From positions 96,947-160,946 of the forward strand of contig NZ_KN293980.1 in NCBI RefSeq assembly GCF_000768555.3: a stretch of 64,000 nucleotides of DNA. The letters are read 5' to 3'. Source of the stretch: Roseovarius mucosus DSM 17069 (lineage in GTDB: Bacteria > Pseudomonadota > Alphaproteobacteria > Rhodobacterales > Rhodobacteraceae). Under the pieces are notes generated by a model, which saw only the letters and a list, made by a program, of their open reading frames with translations, did no database searches and was not told the DNA's origin. Position numbers and translations under genes: made by a program. Shown here piece by piece: positions 36,211 to 46,932 of this stretch; position 1 is the stretch's first letter, and the number at the start of each line of letters is the position of its first letter.

Positions 36211-37100
36211 CAATGCCCACCTCCGGTCATCCGGTCGAGGTTGAGAAACCGCGAGGCGATCCAGAGGATTGCCACGGTCAGCACAAGCAACACCACGCCC
36301 AAGGCACTGGCCGCGCCCCAGTTCACGAAAAGCTCGATGTTCGACACGATCTGCATCGATACCATGATCACCTTGCCCCCGCCCAGCACCGCCGGTGTGA
36401 CAAAGAAGCCAAGGCAGAGGATGAACACCATCAGCGCCCCGGCAAAGAGCCCCGGTGTGGTCAGCGGAAAGAACACGGTCCAGAACGCCATGCGCGGGCT
36501 TGCCCCGAGATTGGCCGCAGCCTTGAGGTAATCGCGGTCAATCGCCTTCATCGCGCCGTAAACCGGCAGGATGAGAAACGGCAGCATGATATGGACCATG
36601 CCGATCAAGGTACCGGTCATATTGTGAACGATCTTGAGCGGCTCGTCCCAGAGGCCAAGCGAAATCGCCCATTTGTTGATTAGCCCCTGCTTCTGCAACA
36701 GCACCAGCCATGCGTAGGTGCGCACCAGCAGCGATGTCCAGAACGGCAAGAGCACGGTGATGAGGCACAGATTTGCCAGGCGACTGGGCAGTTGCGACAT
36801 GAAATAGGCAAAGGGATAGCCGATCAGGATGCACAGCCCGGTGGTCAACAGGCTAACCTGAAAAGTGGTGACGAAAATGCGCAGATAGGACCGTCGGCTG
36901 ATCATCCGCTCGTAATTCTCAAGTGAGAATTGTCCGTTTGCCCCGATGAACGAGACATAGAACAACCAGCCCACGGGAATGACCAGCACCACGAGAATAA
37001 GCAGGATTGCCGGGGAACTCAGGCCAAAGAGCGCCAGCCGCTCCAGCCGCTCGTCGCGGCGTAGCCCGGCGGCATTACTTGGTGCTGCCTGCGTGCTCAT
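36210..37100 (-). CDS. ABC transporter permease, spermidine/putrescine (PotB) type
   Basis: A 296-residue permease with an N-terminal cytoplasmic tail of about 25 residues, a first helix near 28-48, and the coupling loop KAAANLGASPRMAFWTVFFPLT. PotB/PotH type. Its start overlaps the ATPase gene end by 4 bases (ATGA) and its stop overlaps the next permease start, so all three are translationally coupled. Confidence 0.9.
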   Translation of the reverse strand: MSTQAAPSNAAGLRRDERLERLALFGLSSPAILLILVVLVIPVGWLFYVSFIGANGQFSLENYERMISRRSYLRIFVTTFQVSLLTTGLCILIGYPFAYFMSQLPSRLANLCLITVLLPFWTSLLVRTYAWLVLLQKQGLINKWAISLGLWDEPLKIVHNMTGTLIGMVHIMLPFLILPVYGAMKAIDRDYLKAAANLGASPRMAFWTVFFPLTTPGLFAGALMVFILCLGFFVTPAVLGGGKVIMVSMQIVSNIELFVNWGAASALGVVLLVLTVAILWIASRFLNLDRMTGGGH

Positions 37101-38209
37101 GCCTGGCTTCCGTCGATCAGCACGGTGTCTTCGGGGGCAAGCGTGAGGGTCACGCGGTCGCCCAAACGAGGCAGGGAGGTTGCATTGCTGCCCCGCACCG
37201 CGCCGCGCAAGGCCACCATTTCGCCTGTGTCCAGCCGCGCGTGCAGCAAATAGCTGTCGCCTTGATAGACCACATCCGTTGCGGTGGCGGCAAAATTGTT
37301 GGCCCCCTCACGCGGTCCATTTGGAGAAAGCACGACGCGTTCCGGTCGGATCATCAGTTGAAGGTCTGGCACGTTGGGTAATTCACCCGTGTGGATAAGT
37401 GGGACGCTTCCGAACGTCACAGTGTTGCCAGTTCTACTGACGGGCAGGAATGTAGAGTCTCCGATAAAGTCAGCCACGAAACGATTTGCTGGGCGTTCAT
37501 AAAGATCACGTGGCGTCGACAGTTGCATGATGCGTCCATGGTTCACCACGGCGATCCGGTCAGACATGGTCAGCGCCTCGCGCTGGTCATGAGTGACATA
37601 GACGGTGGTCATGCCCAGCTGCTCGTGCAGATGCCGCAACTCGATCTGCATCTGGTCGCGCAGCTTTTTGTCGAGCGCTGACAGGGGCTCATCCATCAAC
37701 AGGATGCGGGGCTCAAAGACAATGGCGCGCGCCACGGCGACGCGCTGCTTTTGCCCACCCGAAAGCTGATCGACACGCCGGGGGCCGTAGCCGCCAAGCT
37801 GCACCGTTTCCAGCGCCCGCTCGACCCGTTCCGCAATCTCGGCCTTGGGGCGTTTGCGCAGGCGCAGCGGATAGCCCACATTGCCCGCCACGGTCATATG
37901 GGGAAACAGAGCATAGCTCTGAAAGGTCATGCCGACATCGCGCAGATGCGGCGGGGTGCGGATGACTTCGCGGTCGCCGAATCTGAGGCTGCCGCAGTCC
38001 GGCCGGGTAAAACCCGCAAGCACCATCAAGAGCGTGGTCTTGCCAGATCCCGACGGTCCCAGAAGTGTCAGAAACTCTCCGCTCTTGACCTCGAGCGACA
38101 CATCGTCGAGCGCACGCACCGCCCCGTAGGTCTTGGTGATGTTCTGCACCGAAATCGGCAGCGCTTCTGTGGCGATGTTGGTCAAAATGCTGTCCTCTGA
38201 ATGGTCCAT
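37097..38209 (-). CDS. ABC transporter ATP-binding protein (PotA type)
   Basis: A 370-residue ATPase with Walker A GPSGSGKTT (about 51-59), signature LSGGQKQR, Walker B ILLMDEPLSALD and a C-terminal TOBE domain (about 290-365) as in PotA. A GTG two codons upstream is an alternative start. A strong hairpin separates it from the binding-protein gene, and it overlaps the next permease gene. Confidence 0.92.
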   Translation of the reverse strand: MDHSEDSILTNIATEALPISVQNITKTYGAVRALDDVSLEVKSGEFLTLLGPSGSGKTTLLMVLAGFTRPDCGSLRFGDREVIRTPPHLRDVGMTFQSYALFPHMTVAGNVGYPLRLRKRPKAEIAERVERALETVQLGGYGPRRVDQLSGGQKQRVAVARAIVFEPRILLMDEPLSALDKKLRDQMQIELRHLHEQLGMTTVYVTHDQREALTMSDRIAVVNHGRIMQLSTPRDLYERPANRFVADFIGDSTFLPVSRTGNTVTFGSVPLIHTGELPNVPDLQLMIRPERVVLSPNGPREGANNFAATATDVVYQGDSYLLHARLDTGEMVALRGAVRGSNATSLPRLGDRVTLTLAPEDTVLIDGSQA

Positions 38210-38213
38210 TGGC

Positions 38214-38241
38214 ACAGACGGGCGCCGCAGCGCCCGTCTGT
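38214..38241 (-). terminator. Strong intercistronic hairpin between binding protein and ATPase genes
   Basis: Perfect 12-base arms (ACAGACGGGCGC and GCGCCCGTCTGT) around a 4-base loop sit 19 bases after the binding-protein stop. Such hairpins in transporter operons often stabilise or terminate the upstream message so that the binding protein is made in excess. Confidence 0.7.
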
Positions 38242-38260
38242 TCTTGTGTGGCTCTGCTGG

Positions 38261-39301
38261 TTATTCGGTCAGCATTTCCTGATACATCTCGGCGGCGACA
38301 GTTTCCCACTTAGCATACCATTCCAGCGAGATGGGCAGTTGCATGGCTGCATTTTCGGGCGAAGAGGGCAGGTTGGCTGCGACCTCTGCGCTGATCTCGC
38401 CGGTGTCATAGGCGGCTTTGTTGGTCGGACCGTAGGTGATGTATTTGGGCAGGTCGTCTTGATACTCGGGTTTCGAGATTTCGGCCAGGAACTGCATCGC
38501 GGCATCCTTGTTCGGCGCGCCCTTTGGAACTGCAAAACAGTCGTAGTCGAGCAAAGCCTGATTGAAGCTGTAATCCACCTTGGCGCCGTCCGCCGCAGCG
38601 TTGTCAAAGCGTCCATTCCAGCCGGTGGTCATGTCCACTTCGCCGTCTTTCATCAACTGGGCATGCTGCGCGCCAGAGGACCAGAAGACCGAGATATTGG
38701 GCCGCAACTCGCGGATTTTGTTAAGCGCGCGTTCAATTCCTTCTTCCGAACTCAGCACCTCGTAGACCTGATCCATCGGGACACCATCGGCCATAAGCGC
38801 CGGTTCGAGCGCGCCTGCAACAGAGCCGCGATAGGCGCGCGAGCCGGGAAACTTCTCGGTGTCAAAGAAATCTGCCCAGCTTTGCGGGCCGTTCTCGCCA
38901 TAGGTGTCGGTGTTCCACGCATAGACTGTCGAGAACACATCGCCCCCGACGCAATACTCGGAATAAAGGTTTGGATAGAAATTGGACACGTCAATGACGT
39001 TGTAATCGAGTGGCTCCAGCAGCCCCTCCGCACCCGCGCGCGCCGCGGAACCCGATCCGCTCGCCACGATGTCGAATGTCACCTGCCCGGTCGAGACCTG
39101 CAGGCGTACATCGGCCATCCCGCCATAGGTATCCTGCTTGACCGTAACGCCGGTCGCCGCAGAGGCGGGTTCAAACAAGGCTTTGCTTTGAGCGTCCTGA
39201 TAGGACCCGCCCCAGGATGCGATGGTGATTTCCGTGGCTTGGGCAACGGCCGCACTGGCAAGCAGCGTGGCAGCGGCGGTGAGTAAAAATGTCTTTCTCA
39301 T
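38261..39301 (-). CDS. Periplasmic binding protein of a polyamine-type ABC transporter (PotD-like)
   Basis: A 346-residue secreted protein with a signal peptide (about 1-22, cleavage near AQAT). The mature part begins with ITIASWGGSYQDA and has the PotD/spermidine-type binding fold. The position between an amine oxidase and the ATPase and permeases suggests import of an amine that the oxidase then attacks. Exact ligand unknown. Confidence 0.88.
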   Translation of the reverse strand: MRKTFLLTAAATLLASAAVAQATEITIASWGGSYQDAQSKALFEPASAATGVTVKQDTYGGMADVRLQVSTGQVTFDIVASGSGSAARAGAEGLLEPLDYNVIDVSNFYPNLYSEYCVGGDVFSTVYAWNTDTYGENGPQSWADFFDTEKFPGSRAYRGSVAGALEPALMADGVPMDQVYEVLSSEEGIERALNKIRELRPNISVFWSSGAQHAQLMKDGEVDMTTGWNGRFDNAAADGAKVDYSFNQALLDYDCFAVPKGAPNKDAAMQFLAEISKPEYQDDLPKYITYGPTNKAAYDTGEISAEVAANLPSSPENAAMQLPISLEWYAKWETVAAEMYQEMLTE

Positions 39302-39396
39302 CTTGTCTTTCTCCTGTTGGAATGCCGCAAAATGGCGGTGCGTGCCGATTGTTGTTATGTTTCGCTGGCTCGGCATGTTTCAGCGAAAATTCAAGG

Positions 39397-40719
39397 TCAG
39401 GATGGGTTTGCGATCATGGCCCGCCGTGTCTGTCTGTTGTCCATCCAGCGATACCACGCGACTGTTGCAGGTAGAAACCACGGCTTGCCCGTATAAAGCG
39501 GCCGGGTCGGATGCGGCACGTCGTCAAAGGCGGTCTTGCCTTCGGCGAGGCCCAGCACCTTTTGACCGGCGCGCATGCCGAGATAACCCGCCATCGACAC
39601 GCCAGAACCGCAATAACCCATGGCGTAATGCACCCCGTCGTGAACGCCGGTATGCGCCAATTCGTCGAAACTATAGGCAACCGTGCCGTGCCAGGAATGG
39701 GAAATTGCGCAGTCTTTCAACTGCGGAAAAATGCGAGTCATGCTCTTGAAAAGAAGCGGCGCACTGACCGATGTGTCGGTTTCCGCCGCCGAGACGCGAC
39801 CGCCAAAGAGCACGCGCCGCCGGTCTGGCGAGGCGCGGTAGTAATAGAGCACCTTGCAGGTGTCGCTGGCGATCCGGTCGGTCGGAAACAACTCGTCCAT
39901 CAATGTCTCGGGCAATTCTTCGGTGGCGATGATATAGCTGCCAATGGGTATCACACGGCGTTGCAGCCAAGGGGTGAGTGCCCCGGTATAGCCATTCGTG
40001 GCCACGATCACGTCGCGTGCCCGGACCTCGCCCTTGGCGGTCTGCACGCGAAAACCGGACCCTGTGTTCTCGATCCGGTCCACGGGGCAATGCGCCACGA
40101 CCTCGACACCGGCGTTGAGGGCCGCCATCAAGAGCCCGCGATGATACTTGGCAGGATGCAAGGAACAGTGTTTGGTAAAGACCACCCCGCCATGATAGAA
40201 ATCCGTGCCCATCTCGCGATGCTGTTCGGCGCGGGGTACGGCAAAGCTCTCGATGCCTTCGCCCTTGCGCATTTGGTCGGCGTCGCGCACCAGTGTTTCA
40301 TAATGGGCGGGGGTATGGGCCGCATGAAAGCGCCCAACGCGCCGGAAATCACAGTCGATCCCCTCGGCCTCGATAAACTCGCCAATCCATTTCAGTGCCT
40401 GCTCGCCTTCGCCGCGAATGGCCCGCGCCTTTTGTGCGCCGAATTTGGCGGTCAGTTTTTCAAGCGACGGCTTCACGCTGGTGCTTATCTGGCCGCCATT
40501 GCGCGTGCTGCACCCAAAGCCAGCAGCCTCTGCGTCGATCACAACCGTTTTGCGCCCCCCGCGTGCCGTGGCGATGGCCGCACTCAGGCCGGTATAGCCC
40601 GACCCCACGATCAGCACATCGGCGTCGCGCGGCGGATCAACAGGCAGGACGGGCATCGGGCCGACCTGATCGTGCCAATAGGGATGGTGCCGAGTTGTTT
40701 CAGGTCTGCTGCCGTCCAT
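39397..40719 (-). CDS. FAD-dependent amine oxidoreductase (DadA/PuuB-like)
   Basis: A 440-residue DAO-family flavoenzyme. The dinucleotide-binding motif VLIVGSGYTGLSAAI is at about 35-49, followed by GFGCSTRNGGQISTSVKP (about 67-84), characteristic of PuuB-like gamma-glutamylputrescine oxidases, and a C-terminal GYCGSGVSMAGYLG FAD-binding segment. It oxidises a primary or secondary amine to an aldehyde or keto acid, releasing peroxide. It stands upstream of and on the same strand as the polyamine-type transporter. ATG 40719 fits the family start. Specificity is inferred from neighbours. Confidence 0.88.
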   Translation of the reverse strand: MDGSRPETTRHHPYWHDQVGPMPVLPVDPPRDADVLIVGSGYTGLSAAIATARGGRKTVVIDAEAAGFGCSTRNGGQISTSVKPSLEKLTAKFGAQKARAIRGEGEQALKWIGEFIEAEGIDCDFRRVGRFHAAHTPAHYETLVRDADQMRKGEGIESFAVPRAEQHREMGTDFYHGGVVFTKHCSLHPAKYHRGLLMAALNAGVEVVAHCPVDRIENTGSGFRVQTAKGEVRARDVIVATNGYTGALTPWLQRRVIPIGSYIIATEELPETLMDELFPTDRIASDTCKVLYYYRASPDRRRVLFGGRVSAAETDTSVSAPLLFKSMTRIFPQLKDCAISHSWHGTVAYSFDELAHTGVHDGVHYAMGYCGSGVSMAGYLGMRAGQKVLGLAEGKTAFDDVPHPTRPLYTGKPWFLPATVAWYRWMDNRQTRRAMIANPS

Positions 40720-40788
40720 CGCGTTACTCCGTTTGCAGGGCAAGCCAATGTGGCACCCCACAGATGCAAGGGTTAACGCTAGGGCAGG

Positions 40789-40834
40789 ATTGGACTTTCT
40801 TTCATATCCAATTTGACAAAACAATCAGACCAAT
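40789..40834. promoter_or_regulatory. Candidate MocR-regulator operator upstream of the amine oxidase gene
   Basis: ATTGGA (40789-40794) and TCCAAT (40807-40812) form an inverted repeat with 12-base spacing, and AGACCAAT follows at 40827-40834. The same ATTGGTCT element recurs in front of the MocR gene, which suggests one regulator for both. Confidence 0.5.
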
Positions 40835-40835
40835 T

Positions 40836-42314
40836 TCAGCGTAGGGCAGGCAGGGAGCGCAGGATTTCCATCCCGCGCCGGATGTCCTCGGGGGCTGCGC
40901 TGCCAAATCCAAAGACCAACCCAGATCGCTCGATCGGGCTAAGACAGTATTTCGAGAGCGGTGCCAGAACGACGCCACGCTCTGCCGCCTGCGCTACGAC
41001 TGTTTGCGCGTCAATTCCCGGCGCCAGATAGGCCGGAGTGTGAAACCCACTGGCAGTTTCCTGAAGCGCGATACAGTCGGGAAGAATGCGGCTTTCCTCC
41101 ATCAACGCCTCGTAGCGCGCCTTGTAGAGCCGCCGCATCAGCCGGATATGGGTGGCAAAATGGCCCTCGTCCATGAAATCGGCAACGGTCGCCTGGGTCG
41201 CGGTGGGCGGTCCGCTGGCCCAGAAACGGAACATGCGATCAAAAGCTTCGGTCATGCGTTCGGGCACGAGGACAAAGCCCAGCCGAAGCGACGGAAAGAG
41301 CGATTTCGAGAAGGTGCCGACATAGATGACCCGCCCCGACGTATCCGTGCTGCGCAGCGCCGGTTGGGGCGCATTGCCATAGTAGAATTCTCCGTCGTAA
41401 TCATCCTCGACGATCACCGCCTGCGCCACGTCCGCCGCCTGCAACAGCTCGAATCGCCGCCCTAGCGACATCACATGCCCCAAGGGCTGTTGGTGTGACG
41501 GGGTGACAAAGGCCATGCGGAAATGCGGTGCCTTGGCCAACCCATCGGCCACGATCAAACCCTCCTGATCCACGTCCACCGGGACCAGTTCCGCCCCTTC
41601 AGACAAGAGCGCATTGCGCGCGCCCGAGGCGCCGGGGTTTTCCATCCAGACCCGATCGCCGGGATTGAGCAACAGCCGCCCGATCAAGGCAAAGGCGTGC
41701 TGCGCGCCAGAGGTGATGAAAATCTGTTCATGGTGGCACTGAATGCCCTTGAGCACGCTCAGATGCGTGGTGATTGCGCGCCGCAGGGGTTCGTATCCCT
41801 TGGGTTGGCCATACCCCATCACCGCCCCGCGCGCGCCGCGCAGATGCCGCGCCGAGAGCCGCGACCAATGCGCCAGTGGAAAGGCGTCGAGTGCAGGCAA
41901 GGCCGTCACAAAGGCGCGCGCCTCATGGGGCAGCCAAGTGCGTTGGGCATAGTTCTTTTCGGCATGGCTGATGGCATAGGATACGCGCGGATCTTGCGTC
42001 GTGGTATTCGGGGGCGTGGTGGTAACAGGGGCGGGATGCTGATGTTCCAGTGTGTCGCTTACAAAGGTGCCAGAGCCCACTTGCGACACGAGCATGCCCT
42101 CTGCCACCAACCGGTCGATAGCGTCGATCACCGTGGTGCGCGATACACCTGTTTCGCGCGCCAGCGTGCGCGTCGCCGGCAGCCTGTCCCCGGCTCGCAA
42201 ACCGCCCGACAGGATGATGTCGCGCAAGGCCATGTAAAGTTGCACGCTCATGCCCTTGCGCGATGAGCGGTCAAGATGGATCGCGGATAAAAGCGCCCCG
42301 GCAGCCTGTTTCAT
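40836..42314 (-). CDS. MocR-family regulator (GntR domain fused to PLP aminotransferase-like domain)
   Basis: A 492-residue regulator of the GabR/PdxR/TauR type. The N-terminal winged helix (about 22-85) has DRLPATRTLARETGVSRTTV. The aminotransferase-like domain starts near 130 and carries the PLP lysine in GTFSKSLFPSLRLGF (about 319-333). These proteins sense an amine or amino acid through PLP chemistry. It lies 116 bases upstream of the amine oxidase on the same strand, with shared ATTGGTCT elements, so it probably controls oxidase and transporter. ATG 42314 matches the winged-helix start; longer extension is not conserved. Confidence 0.92.
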   Translation of the reverse strand: MKQAAGALLSAIHLDRSSRKGMSVQLYMALRDIILSGGLRAGDRLPATRTLARETGVSRTTVIDAIDRLVAEGMLVSQVGSGTFVSDTLEHQHPAPVTTTPPNTTTQDPRVSYAISHAEKNYAQRTWLPHEARAFVTALPALDAFPLAHWSRLSARHLRGARGAVMGYGQPKGYEPLRRAITTHLSVLKGIQCHHEQIFITSGAQHAFALIGRLLLNPGDRVWMENPGASGARNALLSEGAELVPVDVDQEGLIVADGLAKAPHFRMAFVTPSHQQPLGHVMSLGRRFELLQAADVAQAVIVEDDYDGEFYYGNAPQPALRSTDTSGRVIYVGTFSKSLFPSLRLGFVLVPERMTEAFDRMFRFWASGPPTATQATVADFMDEGHFATHIRLMRRLYKARYEALMEESRILPDCIALQETASGFHTPAYLAPGIDAQTVVAQAAERGVVLAPLSKYCLSPIERSGLVFGFGSAAPEDIRRGMEILRSLPALR

Positions 42315-42330
42315 GCGCAACTCCGACGCA

Positions 42331-42379
42331 ATTGGTCTGGAAAGACTACATGAACCGTTAAGGCGAGCAAGCCAATTGG
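42331..42379. promoter_or_regulatory. Candidate autoregulatory sites before the MocR gene
   Basis: ATTGGTCT (42331-42338) overlaps GTCT-GGAA-AGAC, and a CCAATTGG palindrome is at 42372-42379. These share the ATTGG core with the sites before the amine oxidase gene. Confidence 0.45.
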
Positions 42380-42432
42380 CGCGACATGGGCCAGAGAGCA
42401 GGCCCGTTGACCTTGGCGTTCTACAGATGCGT

Positions 42433-43533
42433 CTATTTCTCGGAGACCTGATAAGTTGCGGCCTCAAGCCATGCCGGAGATATTTCGACACCCCAGCCGG
42501 GGGCATCTGTGACGGTGGCGTGACCATCGTCAATCCGGTAGGGATCGCCCAGAAACAGCCCCTCTTGCCACGGGTAATAGTCTGGCCCCTCGATCGAGAA
42601 TTCGAGGTATTTCCCGGCATTTGGAATGGCGCGCAAGAGGTGCATCGTGCACATCGTCACCAGCGACAGATTGGCGGCATGCGGGGTCACGGGCAGGCCC
42701 GCGCGCGCGGCCATCTGGCAGACATGCAGGGTGCGGTGCATCCCGCCCATATACATTACATCGGGCTGCACGATATCGACGGCACCGCGATCCAGCATCA
42801 ATTGCCAGCTGGAATATTCGCAATCCTGTTCGCCCCCTGCAACGTCGAGCAAGAGTGCTGCGCGCACGGCGGCAGTCTGGTCATACTCCCAATAGGGGCA
42901 GGGCTCCTCGAAATGGCCGATGCCATTATCCTGCAGTAGTTTGCCCACCTCGATCGCGCGGGCAGGAGAATAGCAGGAATTGCCATCCACCAGCTTGTCT
43001 ATGCCATCGCCAAGGGCGCGCGACACGGTGGGCACCACCGCCTCGGTGCGGCCCGGCCATTCGTCGTGGTCGCGCCCGGCCTCGGCACCGACGCGCCATT
43101 TGAAGGCGGTGAAGCCTTTGTCGTCGCGCAGGCGGCAAAAGCGGGCGGCCTCCTCCTCGTGGGTGATGTCGCGGCGCATCGAACTGGCATAGGCGCGCAC
43201 CCGACCCGGCGTGCCGCCCAAGAGGGTCGCGACTGGCTTGCCCTCGAGCTTGCCGCGCATGTCCCAGAGCGCGGTATCAAGCCCGGTCATGGCGCGACGC
43301 AGATAACTGCCGGGGTATTTCAACTCCCGCTCGTAAATGAGATTGAGGGTATCCGCAAAATCGAGCGCATCCGTCCCAAGCGCGTGCGGCGCAATCTGGC
43401 GGTGAAAGATCGTGCAGGTGATATCGGCGTTATAGGTCGATACCTGTCCCCAACCTTGGTCGCCGCTATCCGTGGTCACGCGCACGAAACCCACAAATTC
43501 GTTGCAAAATGTCTCTAGCCGCGCAATCCGCAT
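42433..43533 (-). CDS. Mandelate racemase/muconate lactonising enzyme-family protein
   Basis: A 366-residue enolase-superfamily enzyme. Ligands for the magnesium ion are visible as Asp in LVDGN, Glu in HFEEP and Glu in GGEQD. The catalytic pair is Asp in VQPDV and His in VTPHAAN, as in the mandelate racemase subgroup, with Lys in FKWRVG. It would abstract an alpha proton from a carboxylate, typically dehydrating an acid sugar or racemising an acid. GGGAGA precedes the ATG. It lies between the LuxR regulator and the MocR gene, so it may belong to either transporter module. Substrate unknown. Confidence 0.87.
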   Translation of the reverse strand: MRIARLETFCNEFVGFVRVTTDSGDQGWGQVSTYNADITCTIFHRQIAPHALGTDALDFADTLNLIYERELKYPGSYLRRAMTGLDTALWDMRGKLEGKPVATLLGGTPGRVRAYASSMRRDITHEEEAARFCRLRDDKGFTAFKWRVGAEAGRDHDEWPGRTEAVVPTVSRALGDGIDKLVDGNSCYSPARAIEVGKLLQDNGIGHFEEPCPYWEYDQTAAVRAALLLDVAGGEQDCEYSSWQLMLDRGAVDIVQPDVMYMGGMHRTLHVCQMAARAGLPVTPHAANLSLVTMCTMHLLRAIPNAGKYLEFSIEGPDYYPWQEGLFLGDPYRIDDGHATVTDAPGWGVEISPAWLEAATYQVSEK

Positions 43534-43642
43534 GTCTGTCTCCCGTTGGCCTTGCAGTTCACGTTGCTGATAAAGCGGTTGGGAACAAGCGCCACTCTGG
43601 GGGCGTATGCCAGTCCAATTCGTGCGGCGCTGCACCTCGTGT

Positions 43643-44446
43643 TCAGGCAAGCTCGGACAAGGCGGCAATAAAGCTGGAAAACAGCTCTCCTTGCGAACTC
43701 ACACGCAGTTTCGCGTAGATATTGCGGCGGTGGATGCGCACGGTTCCCGGTGAAATGCCCAAGGCGCGGCCAGTGGCATCGGCGGAATGACCCTTGAGCA
43801 CATACTCTACCACCTCTGCTTCGCGCGGGGTCAGGAGGTTGCGCCCAAGGCTTTGAAACGCGTCCTCGATCAGTTGCGGCAGGCGGGGGCCGTCGGTTTG
43901 GGGACGCGCCGAGAATTGGGAGATCAGCCCGCCCCATTGTTTCTGGGCGATGGCAGCGACAAAGGGAAAAGCCGCTTCAAGATCGCGGAACTCGCGGGCC
44001 GAAAAGACCTTGTGTTCACGCATGGCGGAAATCACCACGCTGACCCCGTCGCCAATCTCGACGATAAAGCCTATTTCTTCGGCAAGTCCGGTCTGGATGT
44101 AATAATTGCGAAAATATTCCGCCTGGTAGAAACGATCGGGGGCCAGATCGCGCAGCCGTGCCAGACGCGGTGTCGTGGGGGAGGCCGCATTAAGATAGAA
44201 GGGATCAAGAAGATAGGGCCCTTCCTGATAGTCATCGACCATCACCTTGCGCTTGGCGGCGGGAAAATCATCATACAAATCAAGCGGTTTGTGGTCGTGG
44301 TAATAGGCAAAGATCACGGTGAATTCATAGGGCACGATGCTGCGTAGCGCCGTGGTGAGCGCTGGGGCAAGATCGGCTGTGCCAAGCGCAGAGACCGCGC
44401 GCGCACTGGTTTCGAACCAATCTGTCATCTGCATTTTTGTCGTCAT
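43643..44446 (-). CDS. LuxR-family transcriptional regulator
   Basis: A 267-residue regulator with a C-terminal LuxR helix-turn-helix (about 197-255): LTPREAEVVEYVLKGHSADATGRALGISPGTVRIHRRNIYAKL. The N-terminal 190 residues do not show the tryptophan and aspartate pattern of acyl-homoserine-lactone binders and are probably a GAF-like sensor for a metabolite. It is divergent from the second polyamine-type transporter, 98 bases away, and on the same strand as the enolase-superfamily gene. A role in controlling both is likely. Confidence 0.85.
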   Translation of the reverse strand: MTTKMQMTDWFETSARAVSALGTADLAPALTTALRSIVPYEFTVIFAYYHDHKPLDLYDDFPAAKRKVMVDDYQEGPYLLDPFYLNAASPTTPRLARLRDLAPDRFYQAEYFRNYYIQTGLAEEIGFIVEIGDGVSVVISAMREHKVFSAREFRDLEAAFPFVAAIAQKQWGGLISQFSARPQTDGPRLPQLIEDAFQSLGRNLLTPREAEVVEYVLKGHSADATGRALGISPGTVRIHRRNIYAKLRVSSQGELFSSFIAALSELA

Positions 44447-44544
44447 CTATGCTCTTTATGATATATACAACCGTCTGCGATTTTCTTACCGTTTTAAGAA
44501 TATATGGCATAGGCGCAGAGGCGCGGCAACACGAGAGGACCGGC

Positions 44545-45729
<1,185 letters not shown>

Positions 45730-45770
45730 CGGATGACAACTGCACCAAGTTCAACAAGGGAAACGAGACG

Positions 45771-46925
45771 ATGACACAGGATAACACGACGATTTCGCGC
45801 AAGAAATTCATTGAGGAACTGCGCCGCTACGAAAAGGGCTCGATCAGCCGGCGGCAGTTCTTGGGCACCACGGGCCTTGGCACCGCGATGGCGGTTCTGG
45901 GGGCAGCCTTGCCCGGTCTCATGCCGGGGCGCGCCATGGCGCAGGATCTAGGCGACCGGGTGGTTTTGGCGACCTGGCCCAATTACCACGACGCGGCAAA
46001 CTTTGACCTTTTTGCCACCGAGACCGGCGTTTTCTCTCAGGTGAATGTGTTTGGCTCGAATGAGGAAATGCTGGCCAAGATTCAGGCGGGCGGCTCGGGT
46101 TGGGATGTGTTCGTACCGACCAACTATGCGATTTCGACCTATGTGGAGGCCGGCCTGATCGAGCCTTTGGATCTCTCGAAACTGCCCAATTATGATCCCG
46201 CCGCGTTTGATGCGCGCTTTGCAGATGCGGGCACGATTGACGGCAAGGTCTATGCCGTGCCGAAGAACTGGGGCACCACGGGGATTGCCTCGAACACCGC
46301 CAAGACCGGCGGCGTGGTCGACAGCTGGAAGACCTTTTTCGACGGGGCCAAGGATCAGTTCGATGGGCGCGTCATGGTGCATGACTATCAGTTGACCACC
46401 ATCGGCAACGCGCTGGCCTATTTCGGCTACAGCTTCAATTCGGTCGATCCGGCGGAATTGGCCGAGGCCGAAAAGCTGCTGATCGAGGTCAAGCCGCACC
46501 TCTTTGCGATTTCCTCGGACTATCAGCCTGCAATGCGCAATGGCGATGCTTGGCTTACGATGTGCTGGACGGGGGATGGCAAGCAGCTCAACACCGATCT
46601 GCCTGAAATCGCCTTTGCCCTGGGCAAGGAGGGGGGCGAAATCTGGTCGGATTACTATGCCATTCCGGTCGGCGCACCGCACCGCGAGGCGGCCTATGCG
46701 CTGATCAACTATCTTCTCGCCCCCGAGGTCAACGCGCGGGAGGCGCTGGCGCATGGCTATCCGGTGGCGGATGCGCGCACCAATGCGCTCTTGCCCGAAG
46801 ACCTGCTGAACGATCCGATTCTCTACCCGGCAGCAGAGGCGCTCAATGCGCTGGAATTCGGTGCCGCAGTTACGCTGACCGATCCCAACCGCGCCGAGTT
46901 GATGGCCCGGTTCAAATCGGCCTGA
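45771..46925 (+). CDS. Tat-exported polyamine-type substrate-binding protein
   Basis: A 384-residue binding protein of the PotD/PotF group. The N-terminus carries a twin-arginine signal SRRQFLGTTG (about 26-35) and a hydrophobic region ending near AMAQ (about 60), so it is exported folded. The mature domain begins VVLATWPNYHD. The preceding N-terminal part (KKFIEELRRYEKG) is typical of Tat-type binding proteins of this class. ATG 45771 is preferred over a GTG at 45726 inside the upstream gene's end. Ligand unknown. Confidence 0.88.
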   Translation: MTQDNTTISRKKFIEELRRYEKGSISRRQFLGTTGLGTAMAVLGAALPGLMPGRAMAQDLGDRVVLATWPNYHDAANFDLFATETGVFSQVNVFGSNEEMLAKIQAGGSGWDVFVPTNYAISTYVEAGLIEPLDLSKLPNYDPAAFDARFADAGTIDGKVYAVPKNWGTTGIASNTAKTGGVVDSWKTFFDGAKDQFDGRVMVHDYQLTTIGNALAYFGYSFNSVDPAELAEAEKLLIEVKPHLFAISSDYQPAMRNGDAWLTMCWTGDGKQLNTDLPEIAFALGKEGGEIWSDYYAIPVGAPHREAAYALINYLLAPEVNAREALAHGYPVADARTNALLPEDLLNDPILYPAAEALNALEFGAAVTLTDPNRAELMARFKSA

Positions 46926-46932
46926 CCGGGGA

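Noticed and set aside
39511-40776. Open frame of about 420 codons opposite the amine oxidase gene
   Set aside because: Antisense shadow of a clear flavoenzyme gene; high GC leaves few stop codons.
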